A stretch of 64,000 bases of DNA from UBA937 sp031549725. GTDB taxonomy: Bacteria; Spirochaetota; Spirochaetia; Treponematales; Breznakiellaceae. Shown in pieces: positions 35,286-44,536 of the stretch (position 1 is its first letter; each line of letters starts with the position of its first letter). The notes below the pieces were generated by a model that made no database searches, was not told where the DNA came from, and saw nothing but the letters and a program-made list of their open reading frames with translations. Made by a program: the position numbers and the translations under genes. Location: contig JAVBPH010000001.1 of assembly GCA_031549725.1 (NCBI GenBank), forward strand, positions 1 to 64,000, given 5' to 3'.

Positions 35286-36458
35286 ATGGTCATGGAAAAA
35301 CTTTTTCCGGAACTCACCGGAGAACTGCAGGCGGGGTTTCAGAATTTACTGCATACCATAGATGATACGTTTCCCCTTTCCGGGAAACACCGGGCGGGAC
35401 TGCCCAGGGATGTGGCGGAACTTTCCCGTCAATTGACCAGCGGCCGCAGCGACCGGGTTGATGGTTACCTTGGAAAGGCTGCCCATCTTTCCGCATATTT
35501 ACGGTATTTTCTTCCCTGGAATGTGTTCCGGCTTCTGCGGCTCCTCCCATCCCTGGATGTGGTTCTGGGTGACGGGGACACTGTCTGCGACCTGGGTTCC
35601 GGTCCCATGACCTTTGCGCTGGCCCTTTGGATATCCCGGCCGGACCTGCGGAAATGCGGTCTTGAAATCCGTTGTGTGGACAGAACCGCCCAGGTCCTGG
35701 AGGCGGGGAAAAAACTGTTTTATGCAGTCGCTGGGGTATCCTGTCCCTGGAAAATTAAAACAATAAGGGGTTCCCTTGGGACGAGTATATACGGAGAACC
35801 CGCCGCAATGGTTACGGCTGTTAATGTGTACAATGAATTATTCTGGGATGACCGGAACGAATTGGGGAAGATTGTCAAAAAAGAAAACGCCTATCTTTTG
35901 GGATTGGTTAAAAAAGGCGGTGCCGTTTTAGTGGTTGAACCCGGAATCCCCAGATCCGGGGAATTTATCAGCCTTTTCCGGGATAGTTTTCTTTCTTCCG
36001 CAGCGATTGCTGCTCCCTGTCCCCACCGGGAACGGTGTCCCTTTCCGGGGGGAAAGCGGGGGGCAAAGTGGTGCCATTTTTCTTTTGATACCCATGATGC
36101 CCCTTCAAGGCTGCATTCCCTTTCCAGAGCCGCGGGGCTTCCCAAAGAGCGGGCGGTTCTCAGTTTTCTTTTCATGAAAATTAATCCCGAGCCCGGACCT
36201 TCCCGGGAGAACCCACTAAGGGCAAGGATAATTTCCGATCCTATTGTTCTGGAAGAATTCAAATCAAATCAGGCCGGGCCGAGGGGGGATCCCGTCCTCT
36301 GTGGCCGGTATGCCTGTTCAGCCCTGGGCATGATCCTAGTGGCAGGAAAAAAACATACCATTGAAAATATCCCATCCGGGGCTTTAATCAATCTTGATAC
36401 GGACTTAAAACAGAATACCGATCCTAAAACCGGGGTACCGGTGTTTGAGGTGGGATGA
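35286..36458 (+). CDS. Rsm22-like methyltransferase with a probable Fe-S site
   Basis: A 390-residue member of the Rsm22/METTL17 family, linked in mitochondria to small-subunit ribosome assembly. An SAM-binding Rossmann fold shows CDLGSGPMT (101-109) and AVNVYNELFW. The Rsm22 cysteine cluster follows: C245 and C251 in CPHRERCPF, C263 in WCHFSF, and C339 or C344 later. These could hold the iron-sulfur cluster known for mitochondrial METTL17. Two possible starts exist: ATG at 35286, 3 nt after AAGGA, and ATG at 35292, 9 nt after it. The gene follows der, which fits a role in ribosome assembly. Confidence 0.85.
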   Translation: MVMEKLFPELTGELQAGFQNLLHTIDDTFPLSGKHRAGLPRDVAELSRQLTSGRSDRVDGYLGKAAHLSAYLRYFLPWNVFRLLRLLPSLDVVLGDGDTVCDLGSGPMTFALALWISRPDLRKCGLEIRCVDRTAQVLEAGKKLFYAVAGVSCPWKIKTIRGSLGTSIYGEPAAMVTAVNVYNELFWDDRNELGKIVKKENAYLLGLVKKGGAVLVVEPGIPRSGEFISLFRDSFLSSAAIAAPCPHRERCPFPGGKRGAKWCHFSFDTHDAPSRLHSLSRAAGLPKERAVLSFLFMKINPEPGPSRENPLRARIISDPIVLEEFKSNQAGPRGDPVLCGRYACSALGMILVAGKKHTIENIPSGALINLDTDLKQNTDPKTGVPVFEVG

Positions 36459-36500
36459 AAGCGGCCTCCTGGGTGAGGCCATTATCTATCTTAATCATTG

Positions 36501-36614
36501 AGCTTTTTTCAAAACTCGGTTAGTTTTGAAAAAAGCTTCAGAAATACCGTCAAAAAGCCGGTTTTTCCCCTAAATCTAAGGTTGCTTTTTCAAAATCTGA
36601 CATTTTGAAAAAGC
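36501..36614. repeat. Composite palindrome element, second copy, opposite orientation
   Basis: Two perfect hairpins lie here: 16-bp AGCTTTTTTCAAAACT with loop cggtt (36501-36537), and 13-bp GCTTTTTCAAAAT with loop ctgac (36584-36614). Read on the minus strand they match the element at 1-143 in order and sequence except for the unrelated core. They lie between the convergent rsm22-like and rluA genes and may end transcription of both. Confidence 0.65.
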
Positions 36615-36619
36615 CTCCA

Positions 36620-37450
36620 TTATTTACAATATAAATGATCCAGCCCAAACGAGGAATTCTGGGATTTTTCCATTTGTTTTATTAAGGCTGCCATATCCTT
36701 GGGAAGTTTCGCCTCTATGATCAATTCGTCTCCGGTCAGCCAGGAAAGTCTGGGCAGCGTAACCCCCGCGGCATGAAGCCCAAGCCTGGAAAGAAGTGGC
36801 CGTTCGTCAATGGGATCACCCTGCCAACCCTTTTTGAATGATGACAGGAATACCCCTTTCATGGTTCCAGGTTTTCCGTAAAGGGCATCACACACAATAG
36901 GATGCCCCAGGCTGGCCAGGTGAACCCTGATTTGGTGGGTCCGGCCTGTTTGGGGCAGGGCTTCTATAATGCTGTAATTTCCCGCGCCCCCAAGAAATAT
37001 AAAGCGGGTCAGGGATTTTTTGCCCTGGTATTTATCGATGATGGTCCGGTGCTGTTTATCACCATCCGGTACCAGGGGCAGATCGCAGGCCGTTTCCTTC
37101 CAACCCGGACGGCCATGGACAACGGCGATATACCTCTTTTTGACTTTCCCGGTTTCGAATAATTGGGAAAGTTCCTTATGGGCATCGGCATCTTTGGCAA
37201 AAAGGACCAGACCGCTGGTATCCTGATCAATCCGGTGAACCGTATAAACCCGGTGGGGAAAGGGGAGCCGGGGCGGGGTATCTTTGCCGGCCTTTTCCTG
37301 TTCTTCCGCAAAATAGCTGTTTAAAAGCTTATCCAGCCTGTCCCGGGAAGTATCCCACCGGTCACCGCCCACGGATAAGCCCGATACCTTATCGGTTCCC
37401 AGCATCTTATCATCTTCGTATATAATAGAAAAAAAAGACTTCTGTTTCAT
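36620..37450 (-). CDS. RluA-family pseudouridine synthase
   Basis: Converts uridine to pseudouridine in rRNA or tRNA. The catalytic aspartate is D75 in VHRIDQDTSGLVLFAKD, followed by the RluA motif RTHQIRVHLASLGHPIVCDALYG. It has 276 residues and no N-terminal S4 domain, so it is closer to RluA/RluC-like single-domain enzymes; the target base is not known. Its start is 4 nt after the stop of the UPF0316 gene with no strong ribosome-binding site, so it is probably translated by coupling. Confidence 0.92.
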   Translation of the reverse strand: MKQKSFFSIIYEDDKMLGTDKVSGLSVGGDRWDTSRDRLDKLLNSYFAEEQEKAGKDTPPRLPFPHRVYTVHRIDQDTSGLVLFAKDADAHKELSQLFETGKVKKRYIAVVHGRPGWKETACDLPLVPDGDKQHRTIIDKYQGKKSLTRFIFLGGAGNYSIIEALPQTGRTHQIRVHLASLGHPIVCDALYGKPGTMKGVFLSSFKKGWQGDPIDERPLLSRLGLHAAGVTLPRLSWLTGDELIIEAKLPKDMAALIKQMEKSQNSSFGLDHLYCK

Positions 37451-37454
37451 GGAT

Positions 37455-38021
37455 TTATTTTATGATACTTTTGTCTTTGGTGGAAATATATCCCCCATGA
37501 AGGGTTGAAATATCATTGGCGATGATCATGGCTGTCCCATCCCTGTCATGAATTTCCTTAACAATATCATCTTTTCCTTTCCTGTTGGCAAAAATCATCA
37601 GGACCACCTTATCCGAGTCCCGGCCTTTGGCTTCAACGGTGGTAACCGCATATCCCCGGGACCGCAGTTCCGCTGCCATAAAATCGCTGTTTTCCCTGGA
37701 TACGATGGTCTGGATAAGGACCTTGCCCAGGGCAATTTTGCTTTCCAGACAGGATCCCAGAAAAACCCCCAAAGAAAATCCTGCACTGTATATAAGTCCT
37801 TTAATCGGTGCTTCAACCAGGCCATTAATCACCTGGGAAGCCACAAAAACCCAGAGGATAATTTCAAAGAACGACAAAATTGTACCATAAGTCCGGTATC
37901 CCTTGTTGATTAGAATACCCCTGAGGGTTCCCATGGTGACTTCGATGGTTTTTGAAAATAGGATAATTAATAGTTCCCAGCCTGAAACGGCGGTAAAAAA
38001 GTGAATAAGTTGTTCTGTCAT
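37455..38021 (-). CDS. UPF0316 membrane protein (DUF5698 and DUF2179)
   Basis: A 188-residue inner-membrane protein of unknown function. The N-terminal half has three or four transmembrane helices (WELLIILFSKTIEV..., ILSFFEIILWVFVASQVI, LIYSAGFSLGVFLGSCLE), with the conserved TMGTLRGILINKG between them. The C-terminal half is a small soluble ligand-binding DUF2179 domain with RENSDFMAAELRSRGYAVTTVEAKGRDS. GGAAGG precedes the ATG. It is upstream of rluA and probably transcribed with it. Confidence 0.87.
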   Translation of the reverse strand: MTEQLIHFFTAVSGWELLIILFSKTIEVTMGTLRGILINKGYRTYGTILSFFEIILWVFVASQVINGLVEAPIKGLIYSAGFSLGVFLGSCLESKIALGKVLIQTIVSRENSDFMAAELRSRGYAVTTVEAKGRDSDKVVLMIFANRKGKDDIVKEIHDRDGTAMIIANDISTLHGGYISTKDKSIIK

Positions 38022-38114
38022 GTGGTCCTTCCATGCTTTGGATAAGCATGACTATATACTATTTGCAGGATGTTAACAATTGCTATGTCAAAATCACACA
38101 AAGTGTCATTTTAC

Positions 38115-38143
38115 TTGACGATTCGCCGGACATCGTGGATACT
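38115..38143 (+). promoter_or_regulatory. Possible promoter of the acyl-CoA synthetase gene
   Basis: TTGACG (38115-38120), 17 bp, then GATACT (38138-38143), with a long leader of about 100 nt and a GGAGG ribosome-binding site before the ATG at 38247. Confidence 0.4.
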
Positions 38144-38246
38144 GTAACTGATTCGTATTGGCTAATGTATCCCGTTTTACTCCCCGAGCGAATTCAATTC
38201 ATATCCCTTCAGTACCTGCGGTACTTGTTAAAAACGGAGGAAATAA

Positions 38247-40190
38247 ATGAACACAGTCATAGAATTGTTACATGAATCTGTGCAAAAGTTTGGTGACATG
38301 CCCTATCTTGGAGGAAAAGAGGGGAGCGAATGGAAAACCTTCAGCTATTCCGAGGTTGATGCTCTTTCGTTGGCTTTTGCAGCAGCCCTGGCAGAAAAGG
38401 GTTTTAAGAAAGATGAAAATATTTCTATCATTTCAGAGGGGCGTCCTTCATGGGTAATTGGTGAATTTGGAATTCTTAAAGCAGGTTGTACCTCGGTACC
38501 CCTTTCAACCAAGCTTTCCGGAGATGAAATCATCTTCAGACTGGACCATTCCGAATCAAGGGCGGTCCTGGTATCGGAAAACAATTTCCAGAAAGTAGCG
38601 GATGTTCTTGATAAGGTTAAATATAAGCCCGTGGTTATCTGCATCAGCCCCAGAACAAACCATCTTAAGGAAATGATTGGCAGGACAAATCTTACTGAAG
38701 GGACAGACCTCTTTTTCTACGATGATCTGGCTGCGGAGGGGAAAAAACTGGTCGCCGTTAAGGTCTGGGCTGACAAATTGGCTGAAATTGAAAAAGGTAT
38801 CCATGAAGATGATACTGTAACCATTTGCTACACCTCGGGAACCACGGGAAACCCCAAGGGTATTATGCTGACCCATAAAAATTACCTCCATAATGCCATG
38901 ATGGCTGCGGAGATAGTGGAAGTGAAAAGGGGCTGGAAAAGCCTGATCATGCTGCCCCTGGATCATTCCTTTGCCCATACCGTGGGGATCTATATTTTTG
39001 CCTATAGGGGCATTGCCATGTATTTTGTGGATGCCCAGGGTGGTCCGGTAGCTTCCATGCGGAATCTCCCAAAAAATCTGGTGGAGGTAAACTCCGATTT
39101 TCTCCTCACGGTACCCGCACTTTCGGGTAATTTCATGAAAAAAATGATCCAGGGGGTTTCGGAAAAAGGTTCCTTTGTGAAGGGTATCTTTGACCGGGGA
39201 GTTAAGGCGGGAATTGCCCGAGCCGGCAACGGTTACGACAAACCATCCGTGGGAACACGGATTGTTTCCTGGTTTCCCTGGGCTTTGGCAAATGCCCTGG
39301 TATTCCCCAAATTAAGAAAAATTTTTGGCACGGATATTAAGTTCTGTATCGGCGGGGGAGCTCTGCTTGAAATAAGGCAGCAGGAGTTTTTCAATGCCAT
39401 TGGCGTCCCGGTATACCAGGGGTACGGCCTGACTGAGAATTCCCCTATCATTTGTGCCAATTCCATGGCCCGACATAAATTCGGAACTTCGGGAAACATT
39501 ATTCCCGCTTTGGATGTGCGGATTATGAAGGATGAACACACGGAATGTAAAACCGGGGAAATCGGACAGATTGTAACCCGGGGGGGCTCGGTGATGAAGG
39601 GGTATTACAAGAATCCCGAGGCCACCGCAGAAACCCTAAAGGATGGCTGGCTCTGGTCCGGAGACCTGGGCTATATTGATGCGGATAATTTCCTGGTTGT
39701 TACCGGACGTGAGAAGGCCCTGCTCATTTCGGCGGACGGCGAAAAATACAGCCCCGAAACAATTGAAGAAGCCATCATCAATACATCAAAATTTGTTGAC
39801 CAGATTATGGCCTATAACGAACAGAATAAATTCACCAGTGTCCTGATTACCCTTAATACGGAAGCTGTAAAGGCCGCTGCCAAAGAAAAGGGTATTACCG
39901 GTACATCCGACGGGGATGCGGAAAAAATCATTGATCTTATCAGGGATGATCTGTCCGCTTTCAGGGATCACCCCGAATATTCCCATATTCCGCCCCAATG
40001 GCGGCCCTCTTCGTTTGCAATTATTCCATCAGCCTTTGATGAAACCAATGGCCTGATCAATTCCACTATGAAATTAGTACGCCATAAGGTGAGGGACTTT
40101 TATAAAGCAAGGATTAATGAGATTTATACCTCCGGCGTACCCCAAAATCCCGGAAACATTCAGGCATTAAGGGACGCAAAGATACTTTAA
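38247..40190 (+). CDS. Long-chain acyl-CoA synthetase (AMP-forming)
   Basis: Activates fatty acids to acyl-CoA through an acyl-adenylate. The P-loop is VTICYTSGTTGNPKGIMLTH (about residues 192-211), the A4/A5 motif is YQGYGLTENSP, and the A7 motif is WSGDLGYIDADNFLVVTGREK. The 647 residues fit the FadD15-like bacterial family that lacks a signal peptide. GGAGG precedes the ATG. It is monocistronic, ending at a strong terminator. Confidence 0.9.
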   Translation: MNTVIELLHESVQKFGDMPYLGGKEGSEWKTFSYSEVDALSLAFAAALAEKGFKKDENISIISEGRPSWVIGEFGILKAGCTSVPLSTKLSGDEIIFRLDHSESRAVLVSENNFQKVADVLDKVKYKPVVICISPRTNHLKEMIGRTNLTEGTDLFFYDDLAAEGKKLVAVKVWADKLAEIEKGIHEDDTVTICYTSGTTGNPKGIMLTHKNYLHNAMMAAEIVEVKRGWKSLIMLPLDHSFAHTVGIYIFAYRGIAMYFVDAQGGPVASMRNLPKNLVEVNSDFLLTVPALSGNFMKKMIQGVSEKGSFVKGIFDRGVKAGIARAGNGYDKPSVGTRIVSWFPWALANALVFPKLRKIFGTDIKFCIGGGALLEIRQQEFFNAIGVPVYQGYGLTENSPIICANSMARHKFGTSGNIIPALDVRIMKDEHTECKTGEIGQIVTRGGSVMKGYYKNPEATAETLKDGWLWSGDLGYIDADNFLVVTGREKALLISADGEKYSPETIEEAIINTSKFVDQIMAYNEQNKFTSVLITLNTEAVKAAAKEKGITGTSDGDAEKIIDLIRDDLSAFRDHPEYSHIPPQWRPSSFAIIPSAFDETNGLINSTMKLVRHKVRDFYKARINEIYTSGVPQNPGNIQALRDAKIL

Positions 40191-40259
40191 GGGTAAAATG
40201 TGATACCCATAGGTAAGTAAGGGTTAGGATAAACGGTTCTGAAATATAATGATTTTGTT

Positions 40260-40305
40260 CGGCGGCTGAGGGCGGCTTTTTGAAAGCCTTCGGCCGCCGT
40301 TTTTA
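40260..40305 (+). terminator. Terminator of the acyl-CoA synthetase gene
   Basis: CGGCGGC/GCCGCCG with a nested GGCTTT/AAAGCC hairpin, followed by five T. Confidence 0.85.
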
Positions 40306-40318
40306 TTTCTAAATTTGT

Positions 40319-40469
40319 GGTCCGGGCTGGATTTATCCAGGCCCGGGCTTGGACCGGAATAAGGTCTGGGCTGAAATGGCTGATTCTTTTACAATTTTAT
40401 AAGTCCGGGCGGGTCTTTTCGCTTATAAATGGGCCAGACCTATAATAATAAAGGTCTGGGCTGAAATAT
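40319..40469. repeat. Cluster of REP-type elements with the core GGTCYGGGCTG
   Basis: At least four copies lie here: GGTCCGGGCTG at 40319, AAGGTCTGGGCTGAAAT at 40361, AAGTCCGGGC at 40411, and a pair around 40434-40464 with arms CCAGACCT/AGGTCTGG. The same core flanks the tyrosine transposase gene at 44537. The last pair is inside the coding end of the yhhN gene. Confidence 0.7.
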
Positions 40470-41061
40470 ACGGAAGCATGATATAAAAATCCCCTCTTTT
40501 TGGTTTTTTACGGAATGTAAAGAAAGCCAAAATTGTATCGGAACAGATAAATAGAAGACTGCCTATAAAAACCATGATTGACCAGGGGGTTATATTATAG
40601 AGCATCAGTTGCAGGGCAAAAATACTCATGCTCAAAATGACAAGGGTGTATAATATTACGGGAATCATCATCTCTTTTGCGGGAGCTATAGCTTTTACGA
40701 TGAGGAATCCCAGAGGAATGGCTATAATATAGGAAATTATGAGTACCTGGATTTCAAAAGTTCCGGTAAATAAAATAAATGAAGGAATGTAGCAAAGGTG
40801 TCCCAGCAAAAAGCTGGCCAGGCCTAGTTTAAAACGGACCGGTTTTTCAATATCGATTAAAAAAAAGTCCCCAAGCCAGCCAAATACTGCGGCAAAAAGC
40901 ACGGGGATAAATAATTTACCCGTGGTCAGGATAAAATAGATTAAAAGCAGGGGCAACAGGAAGAGTTTGGTGATTTTTCTAGGTTTTTCGATCTCGAAAA
41001 AGGCGGTAAAAAGATGAATTACCGAAATCAAAATAAAAATACCCAGCAGAATTTGTTCCAT
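40423..41061 (-). CDS. YhhN-family (lysoplasmalogenase-like) membrane protein
   Basis: An integral membrane protein of 212 residues with about eight transmembrane helices. The YhhN family signatures are GWLGDFFLI, GLASFLLGHLCYI and YTLVILSMSIFA. Some members hydrolyse the vinyl-ether bond of lysoplasmalogens; here the function is inferred from family only. GAGGAG precedes the ATG. The last 15 codons overlap a REP-type inverted repeat, so the C-terminus may have been formed by REP insertion. Confidence 0.85.
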   Translation of the reverse strand: MEQILLGIFILISVIHLFTAFFEIEKPRKITKLFLLPLLLIYFILTTGKLFIPVLFAAVFGWLGDFFLIDIEKPVRFKLGLASFLLGHLCYIPSFILFTGTFEIQVLIISYIIAIPLGFLIVKAIAPAKEMMIPVILYTLVILSMSIFALQLMLYNITPWSIMVFIGSLLFICSDTILAFFTFRKKPKRGDFYIMLPYISAQTFIIIGLAHL

Positions 41062-41114
41062 AGGAGCTCCTCTTCAAAAAAAATCAATATAAGAGAGGAA
41101 CCTGATGCGGAATC

Positions 41115-44100
41115 TTATTTTTCCGGCTGTTCTTCCTCTTCTATGCTGGAATAGAGGGACGGACCTTCATCAGATTCCTGCGGTTCTTCCTTCTGTTTAT
41201 TTTCTACTGCCCCCATAGGCATGGCTGAACGGATGGGGCGCAGTTCCGCCTCGGTTACCAATGAGGGATCATCAATACCCAGGGGGAGTTCCCGGCCGCT
41301 TTCGTGCTCGACCTCTTCTTCTTCAAAGGGTTCCGGGTCAGGGATTGATTCTGCTGGGCCATCCTTATCATTTTCCAGACGTACACTGATGACCTTGGTG
41401 ACCCCGGATTCCTCCATGGTAACACCAAGAAGGGTTCCTGCACCGGTGACGGTCCGTTTGTTATGGGTAATGACAATAAACTGGCTGGTACTGCCGAATT
41501 CCCGGAGAAGCTGAACAAAACGGAGGACGTTCTGTTCATCCAAGGCAGCATCAATTTCATCCAAAAGACAGAATGGCGACGGTTTAACCATATAGGTGGC
41601 AAATAAGAGAGCCACCGCGGTCATGGATTTTTCCCCTCCGGAAAGAAGGGTAATATTTTCCAGTTTTTTTCCCGGGGGCTGGGCAAATATTTCGATACCC
41701 GACTCCAGAACGTGATTTGGATCGGATAAGCGTAGTTCTGCCCGCCCTCCGCCAAAAAGACGGCGGAACATGTTATGGAAGTTTTTCTTAATCTTGTTAT
41801 AGGTTGATAAAAACAGCTCGGATGATTCGGCTCTGATTTCTGCGGTGATCCGTTCCAGGTCATCCCTGGCCTTGGTCAGGTCCGCCAACTGGGTTGAGAG
41901 GAAATCGTATCTTTCCCTGGTTTCTGCAAATTCCTCCGGAGCCATAAGGTTAACCGAACCTAAATCCCTGAGGGCGCCCTTAGCCCCGCTGAGTTTCTCC
42001 CTGAGCTCTGCCGCGGGGGTGGTTATAGTGAATATCCGTTCCTCAAATTCCATCAGATCCCGGGAATGGGTTTCCCGGAAGTTATCCTGAATATTTTTGA
42101 TTTCTGTTTCCGACTGGACCAGGTCCAGATGTATTTTTTCAAGGGATTCCTGAACTTTGAATAACTCGGAGGTTTTCTTTTTGATGGTTTCCTGTTTTCC
42201 CGCCACATCGCCATTCCGGGCGGCAATATCTTTTTCAAGCTTTTCCAGGGCAGCGGTAAGTTCCAGACCCTTGCGCTCAATCTCAACAATTTCCTCTTCC
42301 GTATCCCCGATACGTTCGGCAATTTCGTCGTACCGTTTCCTGTCTAAAAAGAGTTCATCCTGGACGGTTTTTAAAAGAGATTCCTGACCGGCTAGTTCCC
42401 GGCGGATCAATCTAGCCTGTTCTTCTGCGGATTGGGCCTGGGTCGCCATCCGTACCCGGCTGACCCTCAGTTCTTCCAAAGTTGCCCGGTATTCATTTAT
42501 TTTGATACTCAACCCTTCGTTTTCCTGCCTGAGTCCGGCAATCCGGGTTCTCCGGTCGGTGGCCTTATCCTTGCATTCACGGATTTTTGCATCAAAAGCC
42601 CGTTTTTTGGTGATAATCCCTTCTGGAGCAAGGAAATCATCGATAAAACTAGGGGTGCTTTTCCGGTAAACCTCAAAAAGACTGGCTGCCTTTTCGGCAT
42701 GACCAGCAGCATCTGAAAGAGCCTGGGCCAGACCTTCCGCAATACGCTTAAGATCAGCCGGGGCAGGGAGTGCCCCTCCTGCTGAGGCCCGGTCTGCCGC
42801 TGCAGCCAGGTCAAGGATCAGATTTTCCCTTCCTGAAAGAAGGGTTTTCAGTTTTGCAAGGATTTCTTCCAGGGCAAATTCGGTGTTTTTTCTCTCACTG
42901 GAGGAATATCCCGCTTCTTTCAGGCCCGCATCCAGGGCAGCCACAATATCATCGGTGATTGCCTCCAGGTCTTTTTCATAATTCCGCTGATCCGCCTCAA
43001 AACCAAGAATTTCTTCTTCTGCCCTTTGGACAGCCTTATCATTTTCCCCGATTCTGGCGGATGCCAGTTGGATATTCTGTTCAAAGGAATTGATATTTTC
43101 CTGTATGTCTTCAACTTTTTTCTGAAGATCCCTGACCACGCCGTCCTGTTCTTCCGCATCGTCGGCCAATTCTTCGATTTTTATTTGGATAGCCCTTTCA
43201 CGGCTTTCGTTCTGCTGGATTTTAATTTTACATTCATTCCGCTGTTCCGCCAGAAGTTTGGCTTCCTTTTCTTTGGCATTCTTTTCAACAGCCAGACCAT
43301 AAATATTTTTTTGATGCTCAATCAGGATTTCTTCCAGAGAATTTACCAGGTCCATGTTTTCTTCCAGGGACTTGTTGATTTTATCCATTTCTGTTCGGAT
43401 AGCATCCCGGTCTTTTGTCCGGGTTTCCAGATCTTCAACCCGTTTATCCCTGTCGTATTTGAACTGTTTTAGCCGTAACAGCTGAATATCCAGTTCAAAT
43501 TGGAAGATTTCCTCCCGTAATGTCCGGTATTTCAGAGTTTTATCAGCTTGAACCTTCAATGAATCATAGGAACGCTTAACTTCACCAAGAATTCCTTCGA
43601 CCTGGCGCATGTTTTCTTCGGTTTTTGTCAGTTTTCGTTCTGCTTCTGCACTTTTTATCTTAAAACGGGTGATTCCCGCAGCTTCTTCAAATAAATAACG
43701 CCTTTCATCAGGTTTGGATGATAAAACCTGGTCAATTTTACCTTGTTCCATCACCGAATATGCTGCTTTCCCTACGCCGGTATCCCAAAAAAGCTCCCTG
43801 ACTTCCTTTAATCTTACTGCGGTGGAATTGATAAAATATTCACTTTCTCCGGACCGGTAAAGCCGGCGTTTAATTTGAATTTCCGGCATATCAATAGGCA
43901 GAAGCCCCGCATCATTCGCCAAGGTCAGGGTTACTTCCGCCACATTCAAAGGCTTCCGGCTTTCGGTTCCATTAAAGATGACATCTTCCATCTTTTCGGC
44001 ACGCATAGCCCTGGAGGCCTGTTCTCCCAGGACCCATTTTATAGCATCAACCACATTGGATTTTCCGCAGCCATTAGGACCCAAAAGGGCAGTGATCCCA

Positions 44101-44171
44101 TCGGCAAATTCAACCCTGGTACGGTCAGCGAAGGATTTAAAACCAAATATATCAAGACTCTTTAAGAACAA
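41115..44171 (-). CDS. smc: Chromosome segregation protein SMC, without a recognisable hinge
   Basis: Condensin ATPase for chromosome organisation. Walker A is GPNGCGKS (31-38), the Q-loop and the Tyr/Asp-rich 'GESEYFIN' insert follow, and the C-terminal head has signature LSGGEKSMTAVALLFA with Walker B FCLLDEIDAALDE. Long coiled coils lie between. At 1018 residues it is about 170 shorter than the usual 1180, and the central part (about 420-540), rich in Ala and with GGALPAPADL, does not look like the usual Gly-rich hinge. A Glu-rich tail of about 80 residues follows the C-terminal head. The start is a TTG, with GGAG 7 nt upstream, and is followed by FLKSLDIFGFKSFA. Confidence 0.88.
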   Translation of the reverse strand: MFLKSLDIFGFKSFADRTRVEFADGITALLGPNGCGKSNVVDAIKWVLGEQASRAMRAEKMEDVIFNGTESRKPLNVAEVTLTLANDAGLLPIDMPEIQIKRRLYRSGESEYFINSTAVRLKEVRELFWDTGVGKAAYSVMEQGKIDQVLSSKPDERRYLFEEAAGITRFKIKSAEAERKLTKTEENMRQVEGILGEVKRSYDSLKVQADKTLKYRTLREEIFQFELDIQLLRLKQFKYDRDKRVEDLETRTKDRDAIRTEMDKINKSLEENMDLVNSLEEILIEHQKNIYGLAVEKNAKEKEAKLLAEQRNECKIKIQQNESRERAIQIKIEELADDAEEQDGVVRDLQKKVEDIQENINSFEQNIQLASARIGENDKAVQRAEEEILGFEADQRNYEKDLEAITDDIVAALDAGLKEAGYSSSERKNTEFALEEILAKLKTLLSGRENLILDLAAAADRASAGGALPAPADLKRIAEGLAQALSDAAGHAEKAASLFEVYRKSTPSFIDDFLAPEGIITKKRAFDAKIRECKDKATDRRTRIAGLRQENEGLSIKINEYRATLEELRVSRVRMATQAQSAEEQARLIRRELAGQESLLKTVQDELFLDRKRYDEIAERIGDTEEEIVEIERKGLELTAALEKLEKDIAARNGDVAGKQETIKKKTSELFKVQESLEKIHLDLVQSETEIKNIQDNFRETHSRDLMEFEERIFTITTPAAELREKLSGAKGALRDLGSVNLMAPEEFAETRERYDFLSTQLADLTKARDDLERITAEIRAESSELFLSTYNKIKKNFHNMFRRLFGGGRAELRLSDPNHVLESGIEIFAQPPGKKLENITLLSGGEKSMTAVALLFATYMVKPSPFCLLDEIDAALDEQNVLRFVQLLREFGSTSQFIVITHNKRTVTGAGTLLGVTMEESGVTKVISVRLENDKDGPAESIPDPEPFEEEEVEHESGRELPLGIDDPSLVTEAELRPIRSAMPMGAVENKQKEEPQESDEGPSLYSSIEEEEQPEK

Positions 44172-44367
44172 AAAACAACTCCATTTCAGCCGGTTTTACT
44201 TTAAGAATAAAATGCTATCTCTACTGTTAATATATAAGCCAAAAATCTGAACTTTCCACTATAGGGTACCAGAAAACAGGTACAAAAGTAAACGCTATAC
44301 AGCAGTATACTGTATGTCTCAGGTTATAAAAAGGGGTTTTACTGATTTGGGAGAGGGATCTATTAAC

Positions 44368-44450
44368 GAGGTCCGGGCTGAACAAGGTTTTTATCCAGTG
44401 AAATAATAATAGGTCTGGGCTCTGGATGGCTTTTTTTTAGGACAGACCTT
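44368..44450. repeat. REP-type elements upstream of the tyrosine transposase
   Basis: GAGGTCCGGGCTG (44368-44380), AGGTCTGGGCT (44411-44421) and the inverted partner AGGACAGACCTT (44439-44450). Together they form a hairpin AGGTCTG/CAGACCT. Nothing else was seen in the 365-bp gap before the gene. Confidence 0.65.
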
Positions 44451-44536
44451 AAAATTTTTATTAATTTTTCATTTTTTTCGGGATGTACTAAAGCAAAATG
44501 CATGGAATTACCATTTATTAACCGGAGGTACATTCT

